36,277 bases of DNA. Source: Motiliproteus sp. GTDB lineage: Bacteria > Pseudomonadota > Gammaproteobacteria > Pseudomonadales > Balneatricaceae. The position numbers and the translations under genes are program-made. The stretch lies in contig JAPHRD010000041.1 in the NCBI GenBank assembly GCA_026196225.1, positions 1 through 36,277 of the forward strand, in the 5' to 3' direction. The stretch's first letter is position 1. Each line of letters opens with the position of its first letter. Below are positions 8,409-17,077 of this stretch, one piece after another. The notes under the pieces were generated by a model that was not told the origin of the DNA, ran no database searches, and worked only from the letters and a program-made list of their open reading frames with translations.

Positions 8409-9629
8409 CTATACGACTTCGCCGAGTTTGAAGATGGGAAGGTACATGGCGATAACCAGTCCGCCAACCAGAACTCCGAGAATAGCCATGATAAATGGCT
8501 CCATCAGCGCAGTCAGATTATCAACAGCATTATCCACTTCGTCTTCGTAGAAGGTAGCAACCTTATCTAGCATCTCATCTAATGAGCCGGATTCCTCACC
8601 AATAGCAATCATTTGCACCGACATATTAGGAAAAACTCCCGTCATCTGGGTTGCGTTACGCAGTGATTGACCAGTAGAGACTCCATTGCGGATCTGATGG
8701 ATGGCGTTTCTATAGACTACGTTGCCTGAAGCTCCCGCAGCGGACTCCAAGGCGTTAACTAAAGGAACACCAGCGGCAAAGGTGGTCGCCAAGGTTCGTG
8801 CAAAACGGGCAATAGCTGCTTTGTTTAAAATGTCTCCAATGACTGGAACTTTCAGAGCGAATCGATCAATTGCGTCGGAAAATCCTTCGGAGCGATGTAG
8901 GGCTTCTTTAAACCCGTATCCAGCCGCTACGACCACGCCAAGGGCAATGTACCAGTATGCTTGGGCATATTCTGAAAGGGTGATGACAAACTGGGTAAAG
9001 GCGGGTAGGTCGGCACCAAAGCCTTTAAAGATAGATTCAAACTGCGGTACCACTTTGATCAAAAGAATTGCCGAAACCACTATGCCGACAACGATTACCG
9101 CCATTGGGTATGTCATTGCTTTTTTGATCTTGGCCTTAAGGGCTTCGGTCTTTTCTTTATAGGTGGCGATCCGGTCAAGCATCGTTTCTAATGCACCAGA
9201 TTGTTCACCTGCTTGTACAAGATTGCAAAATAGATCATCGAAATAACGAGGATGCTTACCTAGAGCTGATGCCAGATTACCACCGCTGGCGACATCATTC
9301 TTAATATCAAAGATCATCTTCTTCATCTGATCTTTTTCGATACCACCGGCGACAATATCAAAAGCCTGAATCATGGGGACCCCGGCTTTCATCATTGTCG
9401 CTAATTGGCGGGTAAATAGAGCGATATCGAGAGGCGCTATCTTTTTACCGGCGGAGCTAAACAATGCTGTGCGCTGTTTGCTGACTTTGTTGGGAATAAT
9501 GCCTTGCTTACGTAACAACGCCTTAGCAAAAGCGACGTTCTCGGCGTCGATTTTTCCTTTGCTCTTGTTTCCGCTCTTATCTTTGCCTTCCCAGACAAAT
9601 GAGGTCATCTTCACTTCTTTTGTAGCCAT
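8409..9629 (-). CDS. pilC: Type IV pilus inner-membrane platform protein PilC
   Basis: A GspF/PilC-family membrane protein of 406 residues that couples the PilB/PilT motors to pilin insertion. Two repeated T2SSF domains are visible: residues about 70-195 (FTRQLATMMKAGVPMIQAFD, then LVQAGEQSGALETMLDRIAT) and about 270-400 (FARTLATTFAAGVPLVNALE, then MIAIGEESGSLDEMLDKVAT). Transmembrane segments lie near residues 170-195, 220-240 and 375-400. The N-terminal TSFVWEGKDKSGNKSKG is the usual cytoplasmic start. ATG 9629 is used; an in-frame ATG at 9608 (MTSFVWEG) is a possible alternative. Confidence 0.96.
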   Translation of the reverse strand: MATKEVKMTSFVWEGKDKSGNKSKGKIDAENVAFAKALLRKQGIIPNKVSKQRTALFSSAGKKIAPLDIALFTRQLATMMKAGVPMIQAFDIVAGGIEKDQMKKMIFDIKNDVASGGNLASALGKHPRYFDDLFCNLVQAGEQSGALETMLDRIATYKEKTEALKAKIKKAMTYPMAVIVVGIVVSAILLIKVVPQFESIFKGFGADLPAFTQFVITLSEYAQAYWYIALGVVVAAGYGFKEALHRSEGFSDAIDRFALKVPVIGDILNKAAIARFARTLATTFAAGVPLVNALESAAGASGNVVYRNAIHQIRNGVSTGQSLRNATQMTGVFPNMSVQMIAIGEESGSLDEMLDKVATFYEDEVDNAVDNLTALMEPFIMAILGVLVGGLVIAMYLPIFKLGEVV

Positions 9630-9702
9630 ATATGTATCCGTCTAGGTCTACACGATTAGGGTAATAGTAGTGCAAAAAAAGCTTCAAATTAATAGATTCA
9701 GA

Positions 9703-11424
9703 TCAGGCTTTTACGACCCTGTTGACCTCTTCGAGGCTAGTCAGTCCGTTTGCTACTTTTACCAGGCCGGCGTTTCTTAGGTTGCTGAAGCCGAGTTTTG
9801 CTGCTGCTTGACTTATTTCCAATGAATTGCCATTAGACATAATTAATTCGGCAATTTCTGTTGTCATCGGTAGCAGTTCGTAGATACCGACTCGGCCTTT
9901 ATATCCGCCGTTACAGCTGTTGCAACCTATTGGTCCGTAGATGGTCAGTCCTGCTTCGATCTGAGTCTCACTGAACCCTTCCTCAAGAAGGGTTTCTTTT
10001 GGAATATCCAAGGGTTGCTTACATTTAGAACAGAGTCTTCGGCCCAGGCGCTGGGCGATTATTAATGTTACTGACGTGGCGATGTTAAAAGCCGGTACGC
10101 CCATGTTTCGTAAACGTGTCAAAGTTTCAGGGGCGCTATTGGTGTGTAGTGTGGAAAGTACCATGTGGCCGGTTTGTGCGGCTTTAATGGCGATCTCTGC
10201 AGTTTCCAGGTCTCGAATCTCACCTACCATGACCACGTCGGGATCCTGACGTAGGAAAGAGCGTAGAGCGGACGCAAACGTCAGGCCTACTTTGGGGTTT
10301 ACGTGTACTTGGTTTATGCCCTCTAGATTAATTTCTACCGGATCCTCGGCCGTTGATATGTTGCGCTCAGAAGTGTTGAGAATATTCAGACCGGTATAAA
10401 GGGAAACCGTTTTACCACTACCGGTAGGGCCGGTTACCAGTATCATCCCCTGTGGCTCTTCAAGGGTTTTTAGGTAAAGATTTTTCTGATAATCCTCGTA
10501 GCCTAGTGCATCAATTCCCATTTTTGCGCTGGCAGAATCCAAAATACGCAAAACGATCTTTTCGCCCCAGAGTGTAGGCAGGGTGTTGACACGGAAGTCG
10601 ATTGATTTGTTTTTAGAGATCCGCATCTTGATGCGACCGTCTTGAGGAACACGGCGTTCGGAAATGTCCATTTGCGACATGACTTTAAGGCGTGCGCTAA
10701 GGCGAGGGGTCAGGTTTACCGGGGGTCTGGCGACCTCATGCAAAATACCGTCGGTACGGAAGCGAATGCGGTAGGCTTTTTCGTAGGGCTCGAAGTGAAT
10801 ATCCGAAGATCCACCTTTTATGGCATCCAGCAAAATTTTATTGACGAAACGAACAATCGGGGCTTCGTTAGCGCCGTCATCGGCGTCATCGTCAGCGCCT
10901 GAATTGGGGTCAGAAACATCGTCCAGTTCTAGGTTTTCAAGATCAGCATCATCGAGGCCATCTAAAGCTGAGCCACCTTGTTCATCAAGAAACTTTTCGA
11001 TAGTTCGACTGAGTTTGTCCTCTTCGACGACGACCGCTTCAGTTTTAATACCCGTGTGAAATTTTATTTCATCTAAGGCGTGGACGTTGGTGGGATCAGA
11101 GACAGCAACATAGATGCGGTTATCACGCTTTATTAAAGGGATTGCGTGGTGTTTGCGTACAAGATCTTCAGACACCAGCTCCTGCGGGCATTGGCTAATA
11201 TCAAATTCGTCTAAGTCTAGAAGAGGGACGCCAAACTCATCAGCAGCAGCTGTCGCGGCTTTGTAAGCACTAACTAATTTTTCTCTGACCGCATAGCTAA
11301 TAAAGGAAATATCGTTCTTATTAGCTTCGAGTAAAGCTTGAGTGGCGTTATCAGAGGAAAGGATGCTGTCATTAACCAAGCGCTTGGCTAACCCAGTTAA
11401 CGGTTGTATTGGTTGTACACTCAT
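9703..11424 (-). CDS. pilB: Type IV pilus extension ATPase PilB
   Basis: The hexameric ATPase that powers pilus polymerisation. The N-terminal GspE/MshEN-type domain spans residues 1-150, followed by a very acidic linker (LDGLDDADLENLELDD, DPNSGADDDADDG). The motor has Walker A GPTGSGKT (332-339), Walker B around DPDVVMVGEIRD (394-405) and the His box STLHTNSAPETL. Zinc cysteines are Cys465/468 and Cys501/504, as expected for PilB and absent from the retraction ATPase PilT. ATG 11424 gives MSVQPIQPLTGLAKRLV; a TTG at 11430 would add two residues and has slightly better spacing to an AGG. It is the first gene of the minus-strand operon, divergent from pilA. Confidence 0.95.
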   Translation of the reverse strand: MSVQPIQPLTGLAKRLVNDSILSSDNATQALLEANKNDISFISYAVREKLVSAYKAATAAADEFGVPLLDLDEFDISQCPQELVSEDLVRKHHAIPLIKRDNRIYVAVSDPTNVHALDEIKFHTGIKTEAVVVEEDKLSRTIEKFLDEQGGSALDGLDDADLENLELDDVSDPNSGADDDADDGANEAPIVRFVNKILLDAIKGGSSDIHFEPYEKAYRIRFRTDGILHEVARPPVNLTPRLSARLKVMSQMDISERRVPQDGRIKMRISKNKSIDFRVNTLPTLWGEKIVLRILDSASAKMGIDALGYEDYQKNLYLKTLEEPQGMILVTGPTGSGKTVSLYTGLNILNTSERNISTAEDPVEINLEGINQVHVNPKVGLTFASALRSFLRQDPDVVMVGEIRDLETAEIAIKAAQTGHMVLSTLHTNSAPETLTRLRNMGVPAFNIATSVTLIIAQRLGRRLCSKCKQPLDIPKETLLEEGFSETQIEAGLTIYGPIGCNSCNGGYKGRVGIYELLPMTTEIAELIMSNGNSLEISQAAAKLGFSNLRNAGLVKVANGLTSLEEVNRVVKA

Positions 11425-11491
11425 AAACAAAGTGCCTAGCTGTTAAACGTTGAGGTAAATCAATGAGTAGTTAAGTAGACAATAGCATTTA

Positions 11492-11520
11492 TGTACTTGT
11501 CATGAAACGCTGTCTATACT
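11492..11520 (+). promoter_or_regulatory. Possible sigma70-type promoter for pilA
   Basis: TATACT at 11515-11520 is a near-consensus -10, with a poor -35 (TGTACT, 11492-11497) at 17 bases. I looked for the sigma54 -24/-12 element common at pilA genes and did not find one with correct spacing. A start near 11527 would leave a leader of about 145 bases containing two overlapping inverted repeats (546-550/558-562 and 555-560/579-584 of the 11 kb block). Confidence 0.35.
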
Positions 11521-11671
11521 CGAATTCAACAAATTGGGAGATGCGCCGATAAGGTTCATCGGGTGTTTAACGACGGTTGATGAAGTTTTGCAGCCAGCAA
11601 AAGATCAGTAATGATTAATTACTCGGCCATAATATGAACATGGCAGTTGAATTATCTTGGGAGAGATAGGT

Positions 11672-12079
11672 ATGAAAAAGCAAACGGGTTTTACCCTGAT
11701 TGAATTAATGATCGTTGTAGCGATCATTGGTATTCTGGCTGCCATTGCGTTGCCGGCTTATCAAAACTATACCAATAAGGCGAAGTTCTCTGAGGTTGTG
11801 GTTGCTACTTCAGCAGTAAAAACCGCTTTTGAAGTGGCTTTCGCTGAAGAAGGAACAATTGCTTCTGCTGCCGCACATGGCACCGTTTCGCAGGCTGTAA
11901 ACCAGGCGGATGGTGGTACGTATGTTTCTGATGTGGCTATTACCAGTGCGGGATTGATTACTGCTTCTAGTACAGGTATTGGTACCAATGCTACCTATAC
12001 TTTGCAGGCCGTATCAACTGCTCAGGGTTCCATTACATGGACAGAGGGCGGTACCTGTGAGAATGAAGGTTGGTGTTAA
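11672..12079 (+). CDS. pilA: Type IVa major pilin PilA
   Basis: The prepilin has a six-residue leader and the cleavage/methylation motif [18 protein letters not shown], with Phe+1 and Glu+5 as in type IVa pilins. The hydrophobic helix [22 protein letters not shown] follows. The mature chain is about 129 residues, rich in Ala, Thr, Ser and Gly. The only two cysteines are at the C-terminus ([10 protein letters not shown]), giving an unusually small disulfide-bounded D-region of five residues. ATG 11672 is chosen because it gives the standard short leader and has GGAGA at 11660-11664; an upstream in-frame start would only lengthen the leader. PilB, PilC and PilD, its assembly and processing partners, are encoded divergently. 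A strong terminator follows. Confidence 0.95.
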   Translation: MKKQTGFTLIELMIVVAIIGILAAIALPAYQNYTNKAKFSEVVVATSAVKTAFEVAFAEEGTIASAAAHGTVSQAVNQADGGTYVSDVAITSAGLITASSTGIGTNATYTLQAVSTAQGSITWTEGGTCENEGWC

Positions 12080-12104
12080 TTTTCTGACTTGAAAGTTGTT
12101 CTTA

Positions 12105-12135
12105 GAAAAAAGGCAGGTTATAACCTGCCTTTTTT
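12105..12135. terminator. Rho-independent terminator after pilA
   Basis: AGGCAGGTTA (12111-12120) is followed directly by its reverse complement TAACCTGCCT (12121-12130), flanked by an A-run before and a T-run after. It is symmetrical, so it could work in both directions, and isolates pilA from the next gene. Confidence 0.92.
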
Positions 12136-12207
12136 GCGTATAATCGAAATAAATAGTCTTTTACGTTTGAATTAGCATCGTTGAATTGGATATATAATTA
12201 AAAGCCA

Positions 12208-12552
12208 ATGAATAAAAAAAGCGCCCTGATATTTTTCCTGGTACTAGCCGCAGTCGTAGCAACCTGGTTTTTCGAAAGTAATAAACCCACCAACAGTGAT
12301 GAAGTAATTGCTGAGATGAATAAAGTGGTCGAATCGGACTCTCGAATTAAATCTTACGTTTGGAATTACAGTAATCTGGCGGTAGGGGTTATTAAGGAAA
12401 ATGTTGAGCCAAACACGTATGCAAAAGAACTTTGCGGTCAGTTTTTGGCTTTAGGTGCACAGGGAGTTGAGGTTCAGGTGGTTGATGTACTCAAGCTTCA
12501 GCGCAGTGGTGGCGAGGATTGGAAGGAAATTGGCTACGCCAAGTGTCGTTGA
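12208..12552 (+). CDS. Hypothetical single-pass membrane or periplasmic protein
   Basis: I do not recognise this 114-residue protein. Residues 5-22 (SALIFFLVLAAVVATWFF) form one hydrophobic segment after a Lys-Lys start. It reads as an N-terminal signal anchor with the rest in the periplasm, or an uncleaved signal. The remainder is a compact soluble domain with two cysteines, Cys76 (KELCGQF) and Cys113 (YAKCR), which could form a disulfide. It sits between the pilA terminator and its own terminator at 12586-12620, so it is probably a single-gene unit. A pilus-related role is only suggested by position. The Shine-Dalgarno sequence is weak. Confidence 0.65.
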   Translation: MNKKSALIFFLVLAAVVATWFFESNKPTNSDEVIAEMNKVVESDSRIKSYVWNYSNLAVGVIKENVEPNTYAKELCGQFLALGAQGVEVQVVDVLKLQRSGGEDWKEIGYAKCR

Positions 12553-12585
12553 TCTGATACAGCTGCGGTGAGGAAAACTCTAAAA

Positions 12586-12620
12586 AGAAAGCCCTGAAAG
12601 ATTAGTTCTTCAGGGCTTTT
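12586..12620. terminator. Bidirectional terminator between the hypothetical gene and nadC
   Basis: AAAGCCCTGAA (12588-12598) pairs with TTCAGGGCTTT (12609-12619), with an A-rich 5' flank and T-rich 3' flank. It lies between two convergent genes and can serve both. Confidence 0.88.
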
Positions 12621-12643
12621 CTGTTTCTAATTTATAGGATTTT

Positions 12644-13489
12644 TTATAGGTTTTCGAAACGCATGGATAAATCGATCGATTTACAGTCCTTGGTGAGCGC
12701 ACCGATAGAAATAAAGTCCACGCCAGTTTCGGCATAGCTTCGTAGGCTTTCATCGGTTATCCCGCCAGATGCTTCCAGCTTGGCTTGGCCGTTGTTCTCT
12801 GCGACGGCGCGGCGCATGTCAGCCATGGAGAAGTTATCCAGCATGATGATATCGGCTTTTGCAGCCAGTGCTTGCTGAAATTCGTCCAGGTTTTCTACTT
12901 CCACTTCTACGGGCTTAGCTGGCTCATTTGCGCGGGCTTGCTGAATCGCAGCGGTAATTGAGCCGCAGGCAGCGATGTGATTTTCCTTGATAAGAAAGGC
13001 ATCGTAGAGTCCGATGCGGTGATTAAAGCAACCACCACATTTTACGGCGTACTTTTGGGCGTTGCGCAGACCTGGAAGTGTTTTACGGGTATCCAGCAGG
13101 CGTACATTGGTGCCTTCGACCATATCTGCATAACGGCGGCTACGGGTCGCAGTTCCCGATAGGGTTTGCAGGAAATTCAGGGCGCAACGTTCTCCTGTCA
13201 ACAAAGAACGAGCTGGACCTTCAAGACGAAATAACGCTTGGTCTGGCTCTACCATGCTGCCATCTTCCACGTACCAGTGAACGCTGACATTCGGATCCAC
13301 CAGTTTGAATACGGTATTTACCCAATCCTTACCGCAGACCACGGCCTTCTCTCTGACAATAACCTTGGCGCTGGCCATCTGGCCTTCGGGAATTAGCGCA
13401 GCGGTAATGTCGCCTGTGCCAATATCCTCTTCCAGAGCGCGTTTGACGTTGAGTTCAAGATCGGTTTTTAGATCAATGGTGGTGGTCAT
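12644..13489 (-). CDS. nadC: Nicotinate-nucleotide pyrophosphorylase (quinolinate phosphoribosyltransferase) NadC
   Basis: NadC converts quinolinate and PRPP to nicotinate mononucleotide, CO2 and PPi in de novo NAD synthesis. It has 281 residues, the usual length. Visible signatures are the N-terminal [17 protein letters not shown], the substrate-binding segment [19 protein letters not shown], the [20 protein letters not shown] loop, and the phosphate-binding end of the barrel [12 protein letters not shown]...[13 protein letters not shown]. The ATG at 13489 gives a normal start. It is divergent from ampD with 79 bases between them, the arrangement seen beside pil genes in Pseudomonas. Confidence 0.97.
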   Translation of the reverse strand: MTTTIDLKTDLELNVKRALEEDIGTGDITAALIPEGQMASAKVIVREKAVVCGKDWVNTVFKLVDPNVSVHWYVEDGSMVEPDQALFRLEGPARSLLTGERCALNFLQTLSGTATRSRRYADMVEGTNVRLLDTRKTLPGLRNAQKYAVKCGGCFNHRIGLYDAFLIKENHIAACGSITAAIQQARANEPAKPVEVEVENLDEFQQALAAKADIIMLDNFSMADMRRAVAENNGQAKLEASGGITDESLRSYAETGVDFISIGALTKDCKSIDLSMRFENL

Positions 13490-13568
13490 TTCTTAATCTC
13501 GCTGGTGTAGACGGCGTGCATTGTAGCAGATTCCTTTAGAGGCTCCAGTTCTCCGGTATACTAGGCCG

Positions 13569-14153
13569 ATGATTGATAACACAACGCAAGACACAAAGGG
13601 GTTGTCTATAAAGGATGGTTGGATTAAACCAGCTCGTCGATGCCCCTCGCCCAACCAGAATAAACGTCCTCAGGATGAGATCAGCCTGCTGGTGATCCAC
13701 AACATTAGCCTGCCTCCCGGTCAGTTTGGTGAAGGCTATATTGAGGATCTGTTTCAGAACTGTCTCGATAGAGATGTGCACCCTTATTTTGAGGATATTG
13801 CTGATTTGGAGGTCTCTTCCCATCTGCTGATCGATCGGCAGGGAGAGATCATCCAGTTTGTTGGTTTCGACCAGCGTGCCTGGCATGCTGGAGTCTCCTG
13901 TTATAAGGGGCGGGAGCAATGCAATGACTTTTCCGTTGGAATAGAGCTGGAAGGCACCGACGACACCACTTATACCGATCAACAGTATCGGGTTTTGGTG
14001 AATACCTGTCGTCAGCTAATAAATACCTACCCTGAACTCACCGAAGAACGAATCGTCGGTCATTGCGATATTGCTCCCGGCAGAAAAACCGATCCTGGCC
14101 CCAGTTTTGACTGGCAGCGCTTCAAATTGATGCTGTCCGATACCTGCAAATAA
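13569..14153 (+). CDS. ampD: 1,6-anhydro-N-acetylmuramyl-L-alanine amidase AmpD
   Basis: A cytoplasmic zinc amidase that removes the peptide from anhydro-muropeptides during cell-wall recycling. Its loss derepresses AmpC beta-lactamase in species that carry ampR/ampC. Zinc ligands are visible as His44 (LVIHNISLPPG), His165 (VGHCDIAPG) and Asp175 (KTDPGPSFDW), with the substrate loop AWHAGVSCYKGREQCNDFSVGIELEG. The 194-residue length fits. No signal peptide is present, separating it from the secreted AmiD/AmpDh types. The usual partner ampE does not follow; an iron transporter begins instead. Confidence 0.95.
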   Translation: MIDNTTQDTKGLSIKDGWIKPARRCPSPNQNKRPQDEISLLVIHNISLPPGQFGEGYIEDLFQNCLDRDVHPYFEDIADLEVSSHLLIDRQGEIIQFVGFDQRAWHAGVSCYKGREQCNDFSVGIELEGTDDTTYTDQQYRVLVNTCRQLINTYPELTEERIVGHCDIAPGRKTDPGPSFDWQRFKLMLSDTCK

Positions 14154-14182
14154 ATCTCACGCTTGATTCTCGACAACTTTAG

Positions 14183-14203
14183 GCACAATTTTCTTGATTG
14201 TGC
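14183..14203. repeat. Inverted repeat after ampD
   Basis: GCACAAT (14183-14189) and ATTGTGC (14197-14203) form a 7-bp perfect stem with a 7-base loop. It may be a weak ampD terminator (it is followed by GGGAAAAAT, not a T-run). It also overlaps the candidate -35 of the fbpC promoter, so an operator role is possible. Confidence 0.4.
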
Positions 14204-14237
14204 GGGAAAAATATTGGTAATAAGAATGATTTCTATT
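14194..14237 (+). promoter_or_regulatory. Candidate promoter with Fur box upstream of fbpC
   Basis: TTGATT (14194-14199) and TAATAA (14218-14223) are spaced 18 bases apart. The imperfect palindrome AATAAGAATGATTTCTATT (14219-14237) covers the -10 and the expected start site. It shares its first nine bases with the site upstream of fbpA and resembles the 19-bp Fur consensus. Repression by Fur under iron sufficiency is the natural inference. Confidence 0.65.
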
Positions 14238-14286
14238 TATTATCCAGTTTGGTTGTGAGGTTTTTCTTAGGTGGCCCGTTTTTAAT

Positions 14287-15336
14287 ATGGAAACTCTGCT
14301 AAGCGTCGATCAAATACAGTGTCGCTATCAATCCCAGGTGATTGTGGAGGAGCTTAGTTTTGAGGTTAAGCAGGGCGAGATCAGTTGTCTGTTGGGCCCC
14401 AGTGGCTGTGGCAAGACGACCGTATTGAGAGCCATTGCTGGTTTTAATCCTATCTACAGCGGCTCAATTTCTTTGGAAGGATCTTTGATCGCTCGTCCTA
14501 AAGAGGGTGTTCCTCCCGAGCGTCGTAACATCGGCATGGTGTTTCAAGACTATGCGCTATTCCCTCATCTTAGTGTTTGCAACAACATTACTTTCGGGCT
14601 GAAATCACTTTCCCGCAAAGAGAAAAGCCAAGTTGTCGATCATTTGCTGGAGTTGGTTAAACTTGGTGGTATGGGTAATCGTTATCCTCATGAATTATCC
14701 GGTGGTCAGCAACAACGAGTTGCGCTGGCTCGCGCCTTGGCACCAAAACCGCGACTGTTGTTGATGGATGAGCCTTTCTCGAATCTCGATACCGAGTTGC
14801 GACGTCAGCTATCCGTTGAGGTAAGAGATATTCTCAAGGAGGAAGAGATTTCCGCCATTGTGGTTACCCATGACCAGGATGAAGCCTTTACCGTCAGCGA
14901 CAAGCTGGGCGTTATTGCTGATGGTCGCCTGCAGCAGTGGGCGAGCCCGTTTGAAATCTACCATCACCCCGCTAACCCTCTGGTTGCGAGTTTTGTCGGC
15001 GAAGGTACCTTCCTGCGTGGCAATGCGGTTAGCAATGAATTGGTGGAGACCGATATCGGCTTGGTGAGAACCCCTGATATTCGCTGCCATGAAGGGGATC
15101 AGATTGATGTCTTTGTTCGACCCCATGAGATTGTCCCTGGTTTTAATGGCAATTCCGTGGACGGACAAGTGGTGAAGAAGGAGTTTCTAGGAACCTCAAC
15201 ACTCTATACCCTGCGGCTACCGACGGGGCGTCTAGTAGAGTCTTCCTTTATGGCTGATCATGATTATCAGATTGGCGACACCATCGGTCTACGACTGGAA
15301 ACCGAGAAACTGATCGCTTTCCGCGTTCAAGGTTAA
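14287..15336 (+). CDS. fbpC: Ferric iron ABC transporter, ATP-binding protein FbpC
   Basis: The ATPase subunit of an FbpABC-type ferric iron importer, 349 residues. It shows Walker A GPSGCGKTT (near residues 38-46), Q-loop MVFQDYALFPHLSV, ABC signature LSGGQQQRVALARAL, Walker B LLLMDEPFSNLD and switch His in VVTHDQDEAFT. The C-terminal third is a TOBE-like regulatory domain (VFVRPHEIVPGF). Substrate assignment rests on the adjacent fbpA/fbpB homologues and the upstream Fur-like box. It is not in one operon with its partners: it converges on fbpB with only eight bases between the stop codons. CysA/PotA-type ATPases look similar, so context matters. Confidence 0.88.
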   Translation: METLLSVDQIQCRYQSQVIVEELSFEVKQGEISCLLGPSGCGKTTVLRAIAGFNPIYSGSISLEGSLIARPKEGVPPERRNIGMVFQDYALFPHLSVCNNITFGLKSLSRKEKSQVVDHLLELVKLGGMGNRYPHELSGGQQQRVALARALAPKPRLLLMDEPFSNLDTELRRQLSVEVRDILKEEEISAIVVTHDQDEAFTVSDKLGVIADGRLQQWASPFEIYHHPANPLVASFVGEGTFLRGNAVSNELVETDIGLVRTPDIRCHEGDQIDVFVRPHEIVPGFNGNSVDGQVVKKEFLGTSTLYTLRLPTGRLVESSFMADHDYQIGDTIGLRLETEKLIAFRVQG

Positions 15337-15344
15337 TCGTTCTG

Positions 15345-17027
15345 CTATTTCTTTTGGTGTGAGGCCGCGATGGAGCGGCTGAGCAGTATTACCGGCAACA
15401 ATCCCACTAAGACTATCAGTAGCGCTCCCAATGCCGATTCTTCCAGCATCTCGTCTGATGCGTATTGGTACACATAAGTTGCCAGGGTATCGAAATTAAA
15501 CGGTCGCAGAATTAAAGTGGCCGGCAGCTCCTTCATGCAATCCACAAAGACAACCAGGGCTCCAGTGAGAATGCCGCTGCGGATGAGAGGTAGATGGACC
15601 TTGAACAGGGTTTGCAAGGTGTTGTGGCCCAGGGAGCGTGAGGCCATATCCATGGTGGGAGTGATCTTGGCTAGGCTGGACTCGATCGAGCCGAAAGGGA
15701 CAGCTAAAAAGCGAACCACGTAGGCGAAAAAAATCGCAAATACGGTCCCGCTGAGAAGCAGGCCGGTGGATATCCCGAAATGTTCCCGCATCAAACTATC
15801 CAGGCCGTTGTCGAAGCTAGCCAGTGGGATGATGACGCCAATGGCAAGCACCGCTCCGGGCATTGCGTAACCTAGATTGGCAAAGCGAACCGCTCCCAAA
15901 AGACCTCGGCTGGGGCTAAGACGTTTGCTGTAGGCCAGTAGTAATCCGATCATGCAGGCGGCTAAGGCTGCTGTTACTGAAAGCATAAAACTGTTGATGG
16001 CAATGCCTACGAACTCCTCGGTCCAGGAGATCTCAAAATTCTCATAGGCGTACAAGCTGAGTACGCAAAACGGGACCAAGAAGCCAGCGGCGAAAGGGAT
16101 CAGGCAGACCGTGCTGGCAAAGCCGGCGCGCCAGCCGGTGAGCTGGTAGCGATCCAGATCTTTAAAGCGGTCGCTGCCACTAAACTGTTTCTGACGGGCA
16201 CGACCGATGCGTTCAAGAGTGATCAGCATCACCACGAAAACCAGCATCAAGCTGGCAATCTGAGCAGCGCCACCGAGATTGCTCATATTCAGCCAAGTAT
16301 CGTAGATTCCGGCGCTCATACTTTTCACAGCGAAATAATCGACGGTTCCGAAATCGTTCATGGTCTCCATGGAAACCAGCGATAAACCGACCGCAATGCC
16401 GGGGCGGGCCATGGGCAGGGATACCCGAAGAAAGCTTTGCAGGGGCGAGCAGCCCAGGGTGCGGCTGGCAGCTTGGATATTGCTGGAATGTTCCAGAAAC
16501 GATGCCCTGGCCAGCATATAAACGTAGGGATACAACACCAGCGCCAGCATCAGTATGGCTCCGCCAGTGGTGCGAATATCGGGGAACCAATAATCCTGAT
16601 AGCTTTGCCAGCCGAAAATTTGTCGTAGTGCTCGCTGCACCGGTCCGGCGTATTCCAGCAGGTCGGTGTAGATATAGGCAATTACATAGGCCGGCACCGC
16701 AAAGGGTAGCAGCAGCGCCCATTCAAAGATCCGCTGGCCGGGGAAGCGGCACATGGTGACCAGCCAAGCTGTACTGACACCGATAGCAATGGAAAGGGCT
16801 CCAACGCCAAACAGCAGAAGCAAAGTTGTCGAGATATAGACCGGCAGAACGGTATCGGCTAGATGAGCCCAGATATTCTCGCTGGGAAAAAACGCCAGAT
16901 AAAAAACAGAGATAACCGGCAACGCGACCAGAGTGGCGATGAACAGGGTGCTTAAAAGCCAGCGCAGGTGAGAGCCGGTAGTTTTCAGCGCTTGCGTTTC
17001 AGTGACCGTTGGAGAAGGGGTACTCAT
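15345..17027 (-). CDS. fbpB: Ferric iron ABC transporter, fused permease FbpB
   Basis: An inner-membrane permease of 560 residues made of two fused binding-protein-dependent transport domains, typical of SfuB/FbpB. Two EAA loops for contact with the ATPase are visible: ASRTLGCSPLQSFLRVSLP (about residues 187-205) and ASRSLGHNTLQTLFKVHLP in the second half. About twelve hydrophobic segments are present. It follows fbpA by 68 bases with a terminator-like hairpin in between, so its transcription may be reduced relative to fbpA. The ribosome-binding site ahead of ATG 17027 is poor on this strand. It ends eight bases from the fbpC stop, with no hairpin terminator between the two. Confidence 0.93.
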   Translation of the reverse strand: MSTPSPTVTETQALKTTGSHLRWLLSTLFIATLVALPVISVFYLAFFPSENIWAHLADTVLPVYISTTLLLLFGVGALSIAIGVSTAWLVTMCRFPGQRIFEWALLLPFAVPAYVIAYIYTDLLEYAGPVQRALRQIFGWQSYQDYWFPDIRTTGGAILMLALVLYPYVYMLARASFLEHSSNIQAASRTLGCSPLQSFLRVSLPMARPGIAVGLSLVSMETMNDFGTVDYFAVKSMSAGIYDTWLNMSNLGGAAQIASLMLVFVVMLITLERIGRARQKQFSGSDRFKDLDRYQLTGWRAGFASTVCLIPFAAGFLVPFCVLSLYAYENFEISWTEEFVGIAINSFMLSVTAALAACMIGLLLAYSKRLSPSRGLLGAVRFANLGYAMPGAVLAIGVIIPLASFDNGLDSLMREHFGISTGLLLSGTVFAIFFAYVVRFLAVPFGSIESSLAKITPTMDMASRSLGHNTLQTLFKVHLPLIRSGILTGALVVFVDCMKELPATLILRPFNFDTLATYVYQYASDEMLEESALGALLIVLVGLLPVILLSRSIAASHQKK

Positions 17028-17049
17028 GCGTCAGGAGGTTACCTAGAAC

Positions 17050-17077
17050 AAAAAACGGCGGCCACAGCGGCCGCCGT
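17050..17077 (-). terminator. Terminator/attenuator between fbpA and fbpB
   Basis: On the minus strand ACGGCGGCC and GGCCGCCGT (plus-strand 17069-17077 and 17055-17063) form a perfect GC-rich 9-bp stem with a 5-base loop, followed by six T residues including the stem end (17055-17050). It sits right after the fbpA stop, inside the presumed fbpAB operon. Confidence 0.85.

Noticed and set aside
16213-16722. A 169-codon minus-strand frame overlapping fbpB in another phase.
   Set aside because: It is a shadow of the conserved FbpB permease sequence and resembles no protein family.
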